Positions 16,446 through 24,280 of a DNA stretch of 27,993 nt are shown here, piece after piece. Numbering within the stretch: the first letter of the stretch is position 1; the number at the start of each line of letters is the position of its first letter. The DNA lies in the NCBI GenBank assembly GCA_902496645.1, contig CABVBR010000012.1, forward strand, positions 1-27,993, read 5' to 3'. The notes under the pieces are model-generated. The model saw only the letters and a list, made by a program, of their open reading frames with translations. It ran no database searches and had not been told where the DNA came from. A program made the translations under genes and the position numbers. The stretch comes from an uncultured Collinsella sp. Lineage in GTDB: Bacteria; Actinomycetota; Coriobacteriia; Coriobacteriales; Coriobacteriaceae.

Positions 16446-17883
16446 TGCGTCGACACAAATTGTCGGCACGGTTGACGTGTCATCGATTTCTGTCGCCGGG
16501 ACGTCACATGCGGTGTCTGCCAACGGGCAGACCAAGCAGGTTGAATCGGCGCGATTCGCCCCGCAGGAGCTCGGCGTGGCTGTTTCTCCCGCATCTATTG
16601 AGGTGGGAATCAGCTGCGGCATGCCCGACATGTGCGGTATTGACCCGTGCTTGTGCGGCACGCCCGACGCGTATGGGGCCTGTGCCTGCAACGGGCTCAA
16701 GACCATCACGCCTTCGGTGACCTATGCGTCGTCCCGTCCGGAGGTCGCGACCGTCGAGGAAGCGTTTGGTAAGGTGTGGCTCGTTCCGCACGGCAAGGGA
16801 AAGACGACGGTGACCATGACGGCAAAGCTCAAGCACTATCAGACGGCATCGGTCGAGGTGCCAGTGGAGGTCGCTGGTCCCAAGGCGGCCGACGGGCTGC
16901 TTGCCGGGGCGGTTTTGGCGGCGCTTGTCGGCCTGGTCGCCTTGGGCTGGGGCATTCGAAGGCTCGTGTCGCGCGGTTGCCGTCGCCCTGGTCGCGGGGC
17001 GGCGGCGAGCCTCATGGCCTTACTTTTGGCAACGGCAGCCGCCGGGTCGCTTTCTGCGTGCGGCGGTGCGTCGGTGCAGGTTACGGAGGCTTCGCCGGTG
17101 TTGTCTGCGGGCGAGCTTTCGGCCAGCTCCGATGCTTCGAATGCCGAGGCGTCCCAGGCTATCAAGGTTGTGTTAAAGGCTGAGCGCGAGCTTGCCGCGA
17201 CGGGCGATGACGAGGACGTGGCATCCGATTTCTCGGTCAAGCTCAATGGGAAAGAGCTCGATTCCGATGCCATCAAGCTGACGGTGGGTGTGTCGGGCCG
17301 CGATGTGACGTTTACGTTCTCGCCGGGTAGCAAGGCCGCCGACGGCCCGGGCGCGGGCGGCGCGTATTTTGCCGTGTACCAGGGACAATTCTCCATTGCC
17401 GCTGCGCGAGATGACGGGGCGCTGCCGCATCTGTCCGATGCCGAGACGGGCGATACTGCCGTGCTGAGCGAAGCGGTGACGGGGACGCTGCCCAGCGGGG
17501 CGCAGATCGAGGTCGTCTCGTCGGATGCCGGGTCAAGCGTCGCGGGTGCTCCGGCGACGGCGACGTTTCGAGTGATATCGCATGCCCGCGTTCGCGCCAT
17601 CACGTGGTTTTCACTCGACGGCGGAACGACGAAGATTCTTAAGCATAACCATCAGTTTGCCGACGATGACGCCGCGTCGTATGCGCAAGATTTGACCGCC
17701 GCGATAAACAAGGCATCCGAGAACGGGACAGCCGATGCGACGGGCGGCTCGTACACAGCGCGCGCAATGGGCGATACCGTGACCGTTCGCTCAAACGAGG
17801 TCGTAGACGGACAAATGATTGAGCCGATGGTTGCCGAGGGCTTTGGCATTGCGGGCGGAACATATACGGCGGAGGAGTCGTAA
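16429..17883 (+). CDS. P4: Cys-rich Ig-like domain joined to lipoprotein-like ligand domain
   Basis: A 484-residue protein starting at ATG 16429 (GAAAGGAG upstream, inside the end of P3). No signal peptide precedes the Cys-rich domain (Cys63, 69, 74, 76, 85, 87; CGMPDMCGIDPCLC, ACACNG), which is closest to that of P3. A helix at about 157-176 is followed by an Arg-rich loop, a second hydrophobic stretch (195-210) and a lipobox-like LSAC with Cys211. Residues about 230-484 resemble the ligand domain of the wall protein at 4885 (ARVRAITWFSLDGG and KHNHQF with His406/408). It is either a two-helix membrane protein or a fusion in which an internal GTG at 16966 makes a separate lipoprotein. It overlaps fecC-like translation by 1 nt. 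Its likely role is passing ligand to the importer. Confidence 0.8.
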   Translation: MASPSNASTQIVGTVDVSSISVAGTSHAVSANGQTKQVESARFAPQELGVAVSPASIEVGISCGMPDMCGIDPCLCGTPDAYGACACNGLKTITPSVTYASSRPEVATVEEAFGKVWLVPHGKGKTTVTMTAKLKHYQTASVEVPVEVAGPKAADGLLAGAVLAALVGLVALGWGIRRLVSRGCRRPGRGAAASLMALLLATAAAGSLSACGGASVQVTEASPVLSAGELSASSDASNAEASQAIKVVLKAERELAATGDDEDVASDFSVKLNGKELDSDAIKLTVGVSGRDVTFTFSPGSKAADGPGAGGAYFAVYQGQFSIAAARDDGALPHLSDAETGDTAVLSEAVTGTLPSGAQIEVVSSDAGSSVAGAPATATFRVISHARVRAITWFSLDGGTTKILKHNHQFADDDAASYAQDLTAAINKASENGTADATGGSYTARAMGDTVTVRSNEVVDGQMIEPMVAEGFGIAGGTYTAEES

Positions 17884-18932
17884 TGGGCGGTGCAACAAAA
17901 CAGCGCGTCTCACGCGCCGATGCGAGCGGGTTTTCTCAATCGCGCGCCGCCAAACGGCTGGTGCTGTTGGTTCTTGCGGCGATTCTGGTCGCCGGCCTTG
18001 CTTTTTCGCTCATCTTGGGCCGATATCGCATGGGGCTGGGGGACTTGGTTGCGGCGCTGGGCGGGGCCGACGATGCCGCGCTCAACGTTTTTTTGACCAT
18101 ACGCTTTCCGCGCGTTGCCTGTGCGATGCTCGTGGGCTGGTCGCTGTCTGCGGCCGGCTGTGCCTACCAGGGCATTTTTAAGAACCCGATGGTATCGCCC
18201 GACCTGTTGGGCGCATCGGCGGGAGCCTGCTTTGGCGCCGCGCTTGCCATTTTGCTTTCGGGCAGCGGTCCGGCCGTCGAGGTTGCGGCGTTTGTCTTCG
18301 GTGTTCTGGCGGTCGTGTGCTCCTATACGCTGAGCGCCGTTATCGGACGGCGCATGCGCGGCGTGCTCGTTCTGGTGCTCTCGGGGCTTGTGGTGGGCAA
18401 CGTGTTTCAGGCCGGCGTTTCGGCGGTAAAGTTTTTGGCCGACCCTAACTCTCAACTTCCCGAAATCACCTTCTGGCTTATGGGTGGACTCGCCTCGGTG
18501 CATGAGGGCGATTTGCTCTGGCTCGCTATCGCCTGCGCGGTGGGTACGGTCGGGCTGCTTGCGCTGCGGTGGCGGCTGAACGTCATGTCGCTCGGTGACG
18601 AGGAGGCCGCTTCGCTTGGTGTTGATGTGCGGCGGACGCGAGCGCTCGTGGTGCTGTGCGCGACGCTGCTTACGGCGGCATCGGTGGCGGTCTCGGGAAT
18701 GGTCGGCTGGGTTGGCCTTATCGTTCCGCACCTCGCGCGTTTTGTTGTGGGGTCGGACAACCGCTACCTCATGCCCGCCAGCATGCTGCTGGGCGGGTCG
18801 TTTCTCATGCTCGTGGACGATATCTGCCGCAGCGTGTATACGACCGAGATCCCGCTATCTATCCTGACGGCGCTCGTCGGCGCGCCGCTCTTTGTGTATC
18901 TAATCTGTCGCGGCAAGCAGGGGAGGCTCTGA
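17883..18932 (+). CDS. FecCD-family ABC importer permease
   Basis: A 349-residue polytopic permease of the FecCD/BtuC family, of usual length. Landmarks are the N-terminal RYRMGLGDLV, then RFPRVACAMLVGWSLSAAGCAYQGIFKNPMVSPDLLGASAGA, and the later cytoplasmic coupling region EEAASLGVDVRRTRAL and GMVGWVGLIVPHLARFVVG. The family forms dimers that import iron-siderophores, heme, cobalamin or, in MolB-like members, molybdate/tungstate. Start and stop codons of successive genes overlap by one base on both sides (TAATG before, TGATG after), giving strict translational coupling. Confidence 0.95.
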   Translation: MGGATKQRVSRADASGFSQSRAAKRLVLLVLAAILVAGLAFSLILGRYRMGLGDLVAALGGADDAALNVFLTIRFPRVACAMLVGWSLSAAGCAYQGIFKNPMVSPDLLGASAGACFGAALAILLSGSGPAVEVAAFVFGVLAVVCSYTLSAVIGRRMRGVLVLVLSGLVVGNVFQAGVSAVKFLADPNSQLPEITFWLMGGLASVHEGDLLWLAIACAVGTVGLLALRWRLNVMSLGDEEAASLGVDVRRTRALVVLCATLLTAASVAVSGMVGWVGLIVPHLARFVVGSDNRYLMPASMLLGGSFLMLVDDICRSVYTTEIPLSILTALVGAPLFVYLICRGKQGRL

Positions 18933-19738
18933 TGGCGCTTCTTGATGTATCGCGGTTGAGCTGCGGATATGGTTCGGTGCCTGTGCTTTCCGACGTCACG
19001 TTTTCGGTAGATGCCAGCAGCGTTCACGTGCTGCTGGGGCATAACGGCGTGGGCAAGACAACGCTCTTTAAGACAATCCTGGGCTTTTTGCCGGCGCTTT
19101 CGGGCACTATTGAAATTGACGGACGCGAGGTGCGGCAATTGTCTCGCCGCGAGCTTGCCCGCTTGGTGGCCTATGTGCCGCAGGTACGCGAATCGACCTT
19201 TGGCTATACGGTTCGCGAAATGGTCCTGATGGGGCGAACGCCCCTGATGGCGGGGATGGCGACAGCGCCGTCGCATGGGGATGAGCGCGCGGCGGACGAG
19301 GTAATTGAGCGGTTGCGGCTTGAACGCCTTGCCGACCGGGATGTGACGGAGCTTTCGGGTGGCGAGCAGCAGATGGTGCTTGTGGCGCGGGCGCTTGCCG
19401 CGAATCCTCGGCTGATTGTGATGGATGAGCCGTGCGCGAGCCTTGATTTTGGCAACCAGGCGCTGCTGCTGGCGCGGCTTGGCGAGCTGCGCCAGCAGGG
19501 GGTTTCGGTCCTTATGACCTCGCACGACCCCAATCATGCGTTTGCGCTCGATGCGGGCGTGACCTGTTTGGGGCGCGATGGCCTGGTGGCGACCGGTGCT
19601 GCACGCGAGCTGCTGTCGCCCGAGTTGTTGAGCGAGCTCTATGGCGTCGAGGTTGCCGTCGGGCAGATTTCTGGAGCCTCTGGCTCGCCCGTGTTGGTCA
19701 GTGCTCCGGTGGTCGGGCGCGCGGCGGGGAGGATTTAA
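18932..19738 (+). CDS. FecE/BtuD-type ABC importer ATPase
   Basis: A 268-residue ATPase with Walker A GHNGVGKTTLFK, Q-loop VAYVPQVRESTFGYTVREMVLMG, signature LSGGEQQMVLVARALA, Walker B LIVMDEPCASLD and H-loop MTSHDPNHAF. This set is typical of ATPases paired with FecCD permeases. It begins on the last base of the permease stop codon and is followed 3 nt later by the binding-protein gene, completing a class II importer. The unusually placed importer genes at the 3' end of the Cys-domain operon argue that the ligand of the whole locus enters the cell here. Confidence 0.95.
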   Translation: MALLDVSRLSCGYGSVPVLSDVTFSVDASSVHVLLGHNGVGKTTLFKTILGFLPALSGTIEIDGREVRQLSRRELARLVAYVPQVRESTFGYTVREMVLMGRTPLMAGMATAPSHGDERAADEVIERLRLERLADRDVTELSGGEQQMVLVARALAANPRLIVMDEPCASLDFGNQALLLARLGELRQQGVSVLMTSHDPNHAFALDAGVTCLGRDGLVATGAARELLSPELLSELYGVEVAVGQISGASGSPVLVSAPVVGRAAGRI

Positions 19739-19741
19739 ACC

Positions 19742-20878
19742 GTGAGCATGTCGAATGGATGCATGTCGCGCGCGGCATTTGTGCGCAGGGCGGTCGCCGG
19801 CATAGCGATGGTCGCCGCCGGCATGGGCACCGGGACGCTTTCTGGCTGCGGGGCATCTGGCGGCTCCGATGGCACGCGCGTCGTTACGGATATGGCGGGC
19901 CGCAAGGTGTCGGCGCCGCGCAATATCGAGCGCGTGTTTTGCACCAACCCAATTGGCACGGTCGACTTGTATGCCCTCGATCCGGCGCTGCTCTGCGGCT
20001 GGAACTTTAAGCCGTCAGGGGATAGCCGCAGCTACATCCCAAAAAAGTACCTCGACCTTCCAGCGCTTGGCGTGTGGATGGGCTCGGGCTCGACCCCTAA
20101 TGCCGAGGAGATTGCGGCACAAGACCCCGATGTTCTTCTCTGTTTTTGGACGGCCGACGAGGCCGGCGCCAAGATGGCCGATTCGATTGCCGAGGACACG
20201 GGGATGCCCGTGCTCATCGTCGATTACGATATTCGTTATTTGGAGCAGGCGTATCGGTTTGTGGGGAAGCTCGTGGGCGAGGAAGACCGCGCGGATAAGC
20301 TGGCGTCGTTTTGCCAGGGGTATTTGGACCGCGCCGTTGCCATTGCGGAGGCGGTGCCCGAGAGCGAGCGCAAGTCGATTTTCCTCGCGCAGGGCAAAGA
20401 CGGGCTTACGACCGATCCGGTCGGCAGTATGCACGTGACCGATGCGCTCGAAATGCTGCATGTCGGTAACGTTGCGGACCTGCCCGGGACAACTGGCAAG
20501 GGCATGGGCATGCCGACGGTCAATTTGGAGCAGATTATCAGCTGGAATCCTGATGCCGTGATTGTGGCCGAGTACAGCATGAGTAACGCCGAGAGCTCCG
20601 ATATCTATGGGGCGATCGTAGCCGATGCGCACTGGGCGAACGTGCCGGCAGTGACCGAGGGCCGGGTCTACCGTGTGCCCCAGGCGCCGTTTTCGTGGTT
20701 TGGGCGTCCGCCCTCGGTCATGCGCGCGCTTGGATGCCTCTGGCTCGTAAAGGTGCTGTATCCGGACTACGCCGCCGATATCGATCTTGCCAAGGAGGCA
20801 CGGACGTTCTACCGTGAGGTTCTGGAAGTCGAGATCGAGGACGACCGCCTGTCAGAATTGCTGTCCACGGCCCTCTAA
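19742..20878 (+). CDS. FecB/MolA-type substrate-binding lipoprotein
   Basis: A 378-residue periplasmic-binding-protein-family (class III, FecB-like) lipoprotein. It starts at GTG 19742 after GGGGAGGA; ATG 19748 is an alternative. The signal sequence ends in the lipobox LSGC. The mature part begins with VVTDMAGRKVSAPRNIERV, then LPALGVWMGSGSTPNAEEIAAQDPDVLLCF and later MPTVNLEQIISWNPDAVIVAEYS, the usual pattern of these proteins, with the long helix joining the two lobes in between. It captures ligand outside the membrane and delivers it to the FecCD permease. Iron chelate, heme, corrinoid and molybdate/tungstate binders share this fold, so the ligand is not assigned. It is the last gene of the operon; no clear terminator follows except the composite palindrome element 25 nt downstream. 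Confidence 0.93.
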   Translation: MSMSNGCMSRAAFVRRAVAGIAMVAAGMGTGTLSGCGASGGSDGTRVVTDMAGRKVSAPRNIERVFCTNPIGTVDLYALDPALLCGWNFKPSGDSRSYIPKKYLDLPALGVWMGSGSTPNAEEIAAQDPDVLLCFWTADEAGAKMADSIAEDTGMPVLIVDYDIRYLEQAYRFVGKLVGEEDRADKLASFCQGYLDRAVAIAEAVPESERKSIFLAQGKDGLTTDPVGSMHVTDALEMLHVGNVADLPGTTGKGMGMPTVNLEQIISWNPDAVIVAEYSMSNAESSDIYGAIVADAHWANVPAVTEGRVYRVPQAPFSWFGRPPSVMRALGCLWLVKVLYPDYAADIDLAKEARTFYREVLEVEIEDDRLSELLSTAL

Positions 20879-20902
20879 CTGCAGAGCGCGGGCCTAGCGC
20901 GA

Positions 20903-21036
20903 GGATGCCACGTGGGACAAATTAATCAGATTAATTTGTCCTACGCCCCAACACATCGGCTATCTGTGAGTTGCGGTGAAATAGGGACTGTTTGGTGGTC
21001 TTAGGACGTTAAACAGTCCCTATTTCACCGCAACTT
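20903..21036. repeat. Composite intergenic palindrome element (A+B), copy 2
   Basis: It has the same order as the block at 1316-1520: flank GGATGCCACGT, a shortened palindrome A (GGACAAATTAATC with GATTAATTTGTCC), the spacer CGCCCCAACACATCGGCTAT and palindrome B. Here palindrome B pairs 20969-20993 with 21011-21035 perfectly over 25 bp. The outer part matches the other B copies (AGTTGCGGTG...), while the inner stem (GGGACTGTTT) is different yet still fully paired. It lies between convergent genes and may double as a terminator. Confidence 0.85.
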
Positions 21037-21049
21037 ATTGGGGCGTTGT

Positions 21050-21928
21050 CTATTGGTTCATCGCTCCGTGGATGTAAGGGGTGACCTCGGGGGAGATGTC
21101 GCTGCAGCCTAGGTTCCGTAGGGCCGACTCGATGGCGGCGGGCAGCGGGGTTTTGCCCTCGGCATCGACTGCGGCGCCACCGAGGGCGGCAATCTTGGCG
21201 ACGTCGGACGGCGCGGCCTCGATATGCATACAGCCACCGACCAGTCGCGCGCGGACCTGCGACAGGTCAAGATCGTGCAGGTAGTCCTCGCAGGCTCGAA
21301 TCAGGTCGACCTTTTCGCGCGTAAGCTCCTCGCCCGTGGGGATGCGCGTGGCAAGGCAGGCACCGGCGGGCAGATTCCAAACGGGATAGTCCCATGTACG
21401 CAGCAGCTCGCGCTCCTCGTCCTTGGTAAAGCCGACCTCCATAAGGGGCGAGCGCACGCCGAGTTCCTCGGCGGCACGCATGCCGGGGCGGTAGTCGCCG
21501 CGGTCGCTCGCGTTGCTGCCGTCGATGACGGTGGGGAAACCCAGCGACTTGGCGTGGTTGACGATGGCGGTGAAGCCGGCGCGCTTGCAGTGATAGCAGC
21601 GGTCGGCGTCGTTGCAGGCTACCTGCGGAAGTTGGAGCTGGTCAACCGAAAGATTAAGCACCGGAAGCTTAAAATGCGGGCCCTCATCGGCTTGCCCGTC
21701 AACAGATCGCTCAAACGAAGCCTGCTCGGGCGTGCCGATGAGCGGCGTGGTGAGATGGACGAGAAGGGTGTTAGCGGGCATGATGCGAGAGCAGACGGCG
21801 GCCAAAAAACTGCTGTCGACGCCGCCGGAAAAGCCGATGGCGACGCGTCCATATGCCAAAAGCAGCTGCTCGAGCGCTGCGAGTTTGTTCTGAAGCTCCT
21901 CTGCGGGTGCGGTGTTGTCTGAAAGCAT
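21050..21928 (-). CDS. larE: LarE-like ATP-dependent sacrificial sulfurtransferase
   Basis: A 292-residue PP-loop protein. The nucleotide-binding motif is GFSGGVDSSFLAAV. RCYHCKR and PAGACLATRIPTGEE are the hallmarks of the LarE family; the Cys in GACLATRIP corresponds to the sulfur-donor cysteine of characterised LarE. LarE installs sulfur on a nicotinic-acid-derived precursor of the nickel-pincer cofactor of lactate racemase. The additional CxxC in RCYHCKR may relate to LarE types that bind an iron-sulfur cluster; this is inference. Start 21928 has AAGGAACG 7 nt upstream. No larA, larB or larC is in the window. It is divergent from the HAD gene across a 166-nt spacer. A different PP-loop family (NAD synthetase-like) is a less likely alternative. 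Confidence 0.85.
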   Translation of the reverse strand: MLSDNTAPAEELQNKLAALEQLLLAYGRVAIGFSGGVDSSFLAAVCSRIMPANTLLVHLTTPLIGTPEQASFERSVDGQADEGPHFKLPVLNLSVDQLQLPQVACNDADRCYHCKRAGFTAIVNHAKSLGFPTVIDGSNASDRGDYRPGMRAAEELGVRSPLMEVGFTKDEERELLRTWDYPVWNLPAGACLATRIPTGEELTREKVDLIRACEDYLHDLDLSQVRARLVGGCMHIEAAPSDVAKIAALGGAAVDAEGKTPLPAAIESALRNLGCSDISPEVTPYIHGAMNQ

Positions 21929-22021
21929 GAAACGTTCCTTACAGTTAAAAGCTCGGATGAAACTATAATCCTACCGAGCCGCTCGCCATAAGACATCTAT
22001 CTATGTAACGAAAGTGCAATA

Positions 22022-22040
22022 TGTATATACGTTATATACA
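22022..22040. promoter_or_regulatory. Perfect palindrome in divergent promoter region
   Basis: TGTATATA and TATATACA are separated by CGT, giving a perfect 8-bp inverted repeat in the spacer between the larE-like and HAD genes. It may be an operator or part of an AT-rich promoter. On the minus strand TATAGT (plus 21962-21967) is a possible -10 for larE. Confidence 0.4.
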
Positions 22041-22094
22041 AGTTTGTAAAGTGCGGTAGAGTAGCGGCAATGCAAGCCGATGAGGGGGAACGAA

Positions 22095-22745
22095 ATGATC
22101 AAGGCTGTCATTTTTGATATGGACGGAACACTGGTCGACACCGAGCGACTGGGTATTAAGGCGTGGAAGGCGGGCGCTGCCGAGCTGGGACTCGCGATTG
22201 ATGAGGCGCTGATTCATCAGTTTATTGGTCGCACGCTGCCCGATGTCATGGGCATTCTCGAGGAGCATTACGGCAGCCACGAAACTGCCGAGGCGATTTA
22301 TGTCCGCCACAAGGAGATTCGCGACGAGATGGTCAAGACCGAGCTGGAGCTTAAGGCCGGCGCTGCCGAGTGCCTGGACGATCTTTTGGCTGCGGGCTAT
22401 CACGTGGGCCTTGCGACGTCTTCGCGCCACGTTACCGCCGAGCGCAACCTTAAGTCGTTCGGTCTCTTTGACAAGTTTGAGACCGTGACTTGCGGCGAGG
22501 ACGTCGTGCACGGCAAGCCCGATCCCGAGATGTACCTGCTTGCCTGCAAGCGCGCGGGCTTTGCCCCCGAGGAGTGCGCTGTGGTCGAGGATTCGCGCAA
22601 CGGCTGCGTCTCGGGTATCACGGCCGGCTGCCATGTCTTTGCCGTGCCCGATATCGTCCCGCTGCCGCAGGACGTGGTGGACGGTTGCGACGCCGTGCTC
22701 GACACGCTGTTCGATCTGACGGCGGCGGTCAAGGCCGTGCGCTAG
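22095..22745 (+). CDS. HAD-superfamily hydrolase, beta-phosphoglucomutase/phosphatase-like
   Basis: A 216-residue HAD protein of subfamily IA. Motif I is FDMDGTLVDTE (Asp8 nucleophile, Asp10 acid/base); motif II is LATSSRH, motif III is the Lys of HGKPDPEMY and motif IV is VVEDSRNG. The cap domain lies at about residues 17-85. Such proteins dephosphorylate or isomerise small sugar phosphates in the cytoplasm; the substrate cannot be assigned. ATG 22095 is preferred to ATG 22080 because GAGGGGGA lies between them at correct spacing. A strong terminator closes the gene, which looks monocistronic. Confidence 0.9.
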   Translation: MIKAVIFDMDGTLVDTERLGIKAWKAGAAELGLAIDEALIHQFIGRTLPDVMGILEEHYGSHETAEAIYVRHKEIRDEMVKTELELKAGAAECLDDLLAAGYHVGLATSSRHVTAERNLKSFGLFDKFETVTCGEDVVHGKPDPEMYLLACKRAGFAPEECAVVEDSRNGCVSGITAGCHVFAVPDIVPLPQDVVDGCDAVLDTLFDLTAAVKAVR

Positions 22746-22800
22746 CGCCCCGTGCGCAACCTTTCTTCGTTCTAACGAACGTTGCGAACGCAAAAGAGTA

Positions 22801-22842
22801 AAGGGCCCGACAAGTACCTGCTTGTCGGGCCCTTTTTGTTTT
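22801..22842 (+). terminator. Rho-independent terminator after the HAD gene
   Basis: A perfect 14-bp stem (22801-22814 with 22821-22834; GGGCCCGACAAG core), a 6-nt loop and a run of T interrupted once by G. Confidence 0.93.
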
Positions 22843-22886
22843 GAGCGGCGGCCTGGGGCATCGGGGGTCTGTTGCTCGGTTCGGCT

Positions 22887-24248
22887 TTACAGACAGAAAC
22901 ACATGTAGAGCGGCAACCTGATAACGTCATCTTCCACAACCAACGGCTTGGGATGGAGGATATAGCTCGTCCCTACGCGCTTCCCAAATTTCGCTGAAAA
23001 CTTGTTGAGTGAAGATGTCCGGTATCGCTTTTTCGATTTGACTTCGATGGGGGACACTCTCATGCGGCCAGCTGCATCGTCATATCCTTTGACAATCAGA
23101 AAATCAATCTCCATGGTGTTTTTAGGGTTTGAATCATCTCGAACGGAGTAGAAGTAAAGCCCATGTCCCGCGGCGGCGAGTTGCTGAGCAATCACGTTTT
23201 CCGTAAACATGCCCTCATTGATTTCGAGTTTATCGAGCAGTATGTCCCTGTAAACCTCATGCGGGGTTACCTGATTGTCGCGGAATGTTTGCGAAACCAA
23301 GAGACCCGTGTCGGACATGTAACATTTAAATGTTGAATCTTCCGCGCTAAGCGAGAGTCCGACCGAGGGGTCTGTAACGCTAAGGCAAGTTGCCCCTATG
23401 CAAGAGTCGGCAAGCCAAAAGAATGAGTCGGCATAGTCGCGACTTCGTGCATTTTTGTCTAATGCGGCGAGGCGATACTTTTTGTCATGCTTTGCAAGCT
23501 GTCCCGGCAGGGTTCTAAAAACGCGGCGGATCCTAGTGGCGTCCGTGCCTCCAAAGCGCTCGATATCGAAGTCATAGAGATTTAGAATGTCGCGCTTCAC
23601 GACATCGACGGCACCAAAATCGTGCTTAGTGAGATATTCGTCGACCGCCTGAGGCATGCCTCCTACAAGCATGTATTCCCTAAAGAGCCGTTCGGCTTTT
23701 CTGTGGAGGGGAGGAGGCAATGGTTGCAGGCTCTCGTAGGAGGATCGAATTGCTTGGGCCAGAGGCCGTTCGTCGCACGCCCAGAGGAACTCTTCAAAAT
23801 CGAGAGGGTGAAGCGTCATTGTGCGTTCTTCCGAGGGGACGACAATTCCCTCGATGTTCTTTTTTATCGAGATGAGCGAGCCAGTTTCTATGTAGTCATA
23901 ACGGCCGTCGGCGACGAGTTGCTTGATAAATTCTCGTGCGGCAGGAAAACGCTGAACCTCGTCAAAGACTATGACGGATTGTCGTTTGGGAAGGGCCTTG
24001 CCTGTGTAGGCGGTCAGGTACATGAAGAAGGAGTCGATGTCAGATCGATATTGAAGGAAAAGCTCTTTAATGTCGTCAGAGACTTCTGAGAAGTCGAGCA
24101 TAAGGCATGCTTCATATTCTCTGTGGGCGAATTCGCTCACGAGCGTGCTTTTGCCCACACGTCGGGCACCCTCGATAAGCAGCGCTCTTGATCCTTTGCA
24201 TTCGTTCTTCCAGGCGAGAAGGCGCTGATACAGCTTTCGTTCGAACAT
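22887..24248 (-). CDS. AAA_14/DUF4143 ATP-binding protein
   Basis: A 453-residue protein of the widespread AAA_14 plus DUF4143 family. Walker A is IEGARRVGKSTLV (about residues 25-37), Walker B is SVIVFDEVQRF, and sensor-like YIETGSLISI follows. The C-terminal DUF4143 region contains KCYMSDTGLLVSQ, NEGMFTENVIAQQL and a nuclease-like stretch MEIDFLIVKG...VSPIEVKSKKRYR, which has the (D/E)xK-type layout of a PD-(D/E)xK fold. The function of the family is not established. The gene looks less GC-rich than its neighbours, stands alone on the minus strand, and is preceded by four 33-bp-spaced direct repeats. ATG 24248 has only a weak GGAG upstream. No transposase is adjacent. Confidence 0.88.
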   Translation of the reverse strand: MFERKLYQRLLAWKNECKGSRALLIEGARRVGKSTLVSEFAHREYEACLMLDFSEVSDDIKELFLQYRSDIDSFFMYLTAYTGKALPKRQSVIVFDEVQRFPAAREFIKQLVADGRYDYIETGSLISIKKNIEGIVVPSEERTMTLHPLDFEEFLWACDERPLAQAIRSSYESLQPLPPPLHRKAERLFREYMLVGGMPQAVDEYLTKHDFGAVDVVKRDILNLYDFDIERFGGTDATRIRRVFRTLPGQLAKHDKKYRLAALDKNARSRDYADSFFWLADSCIGATCLSVTDPSVGLSLSAEDSTFKCYMSDTGLLVSQTFRDNQVTPHEVYRDILLDKLEINEGMFTENVIAQQLAAAGHGLYFYSVRDDSNPKNTMEIDFLIVKGYDDAAGRMRVSPIEVKSKKRYRTSSLNKFSAKFGKRVGTSYILHPKPLVVEDDVIRLPLYMCFCL

Positions 24249-24280
24249 GATGCTCCAAACAGCTTAAATTATCTGTGTAA

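Noticed and set aside
4981..17000. Very long open frames on the minus strand (each over 900 codons) opposite the wall protein, permease 1 and P3
   Set aside because: They mirror GC-rich coding sequence, have Arg/His/Gly-biased composition without recognisable domains, and the plus-strand genes have clear domains, start sites and tight spacing.
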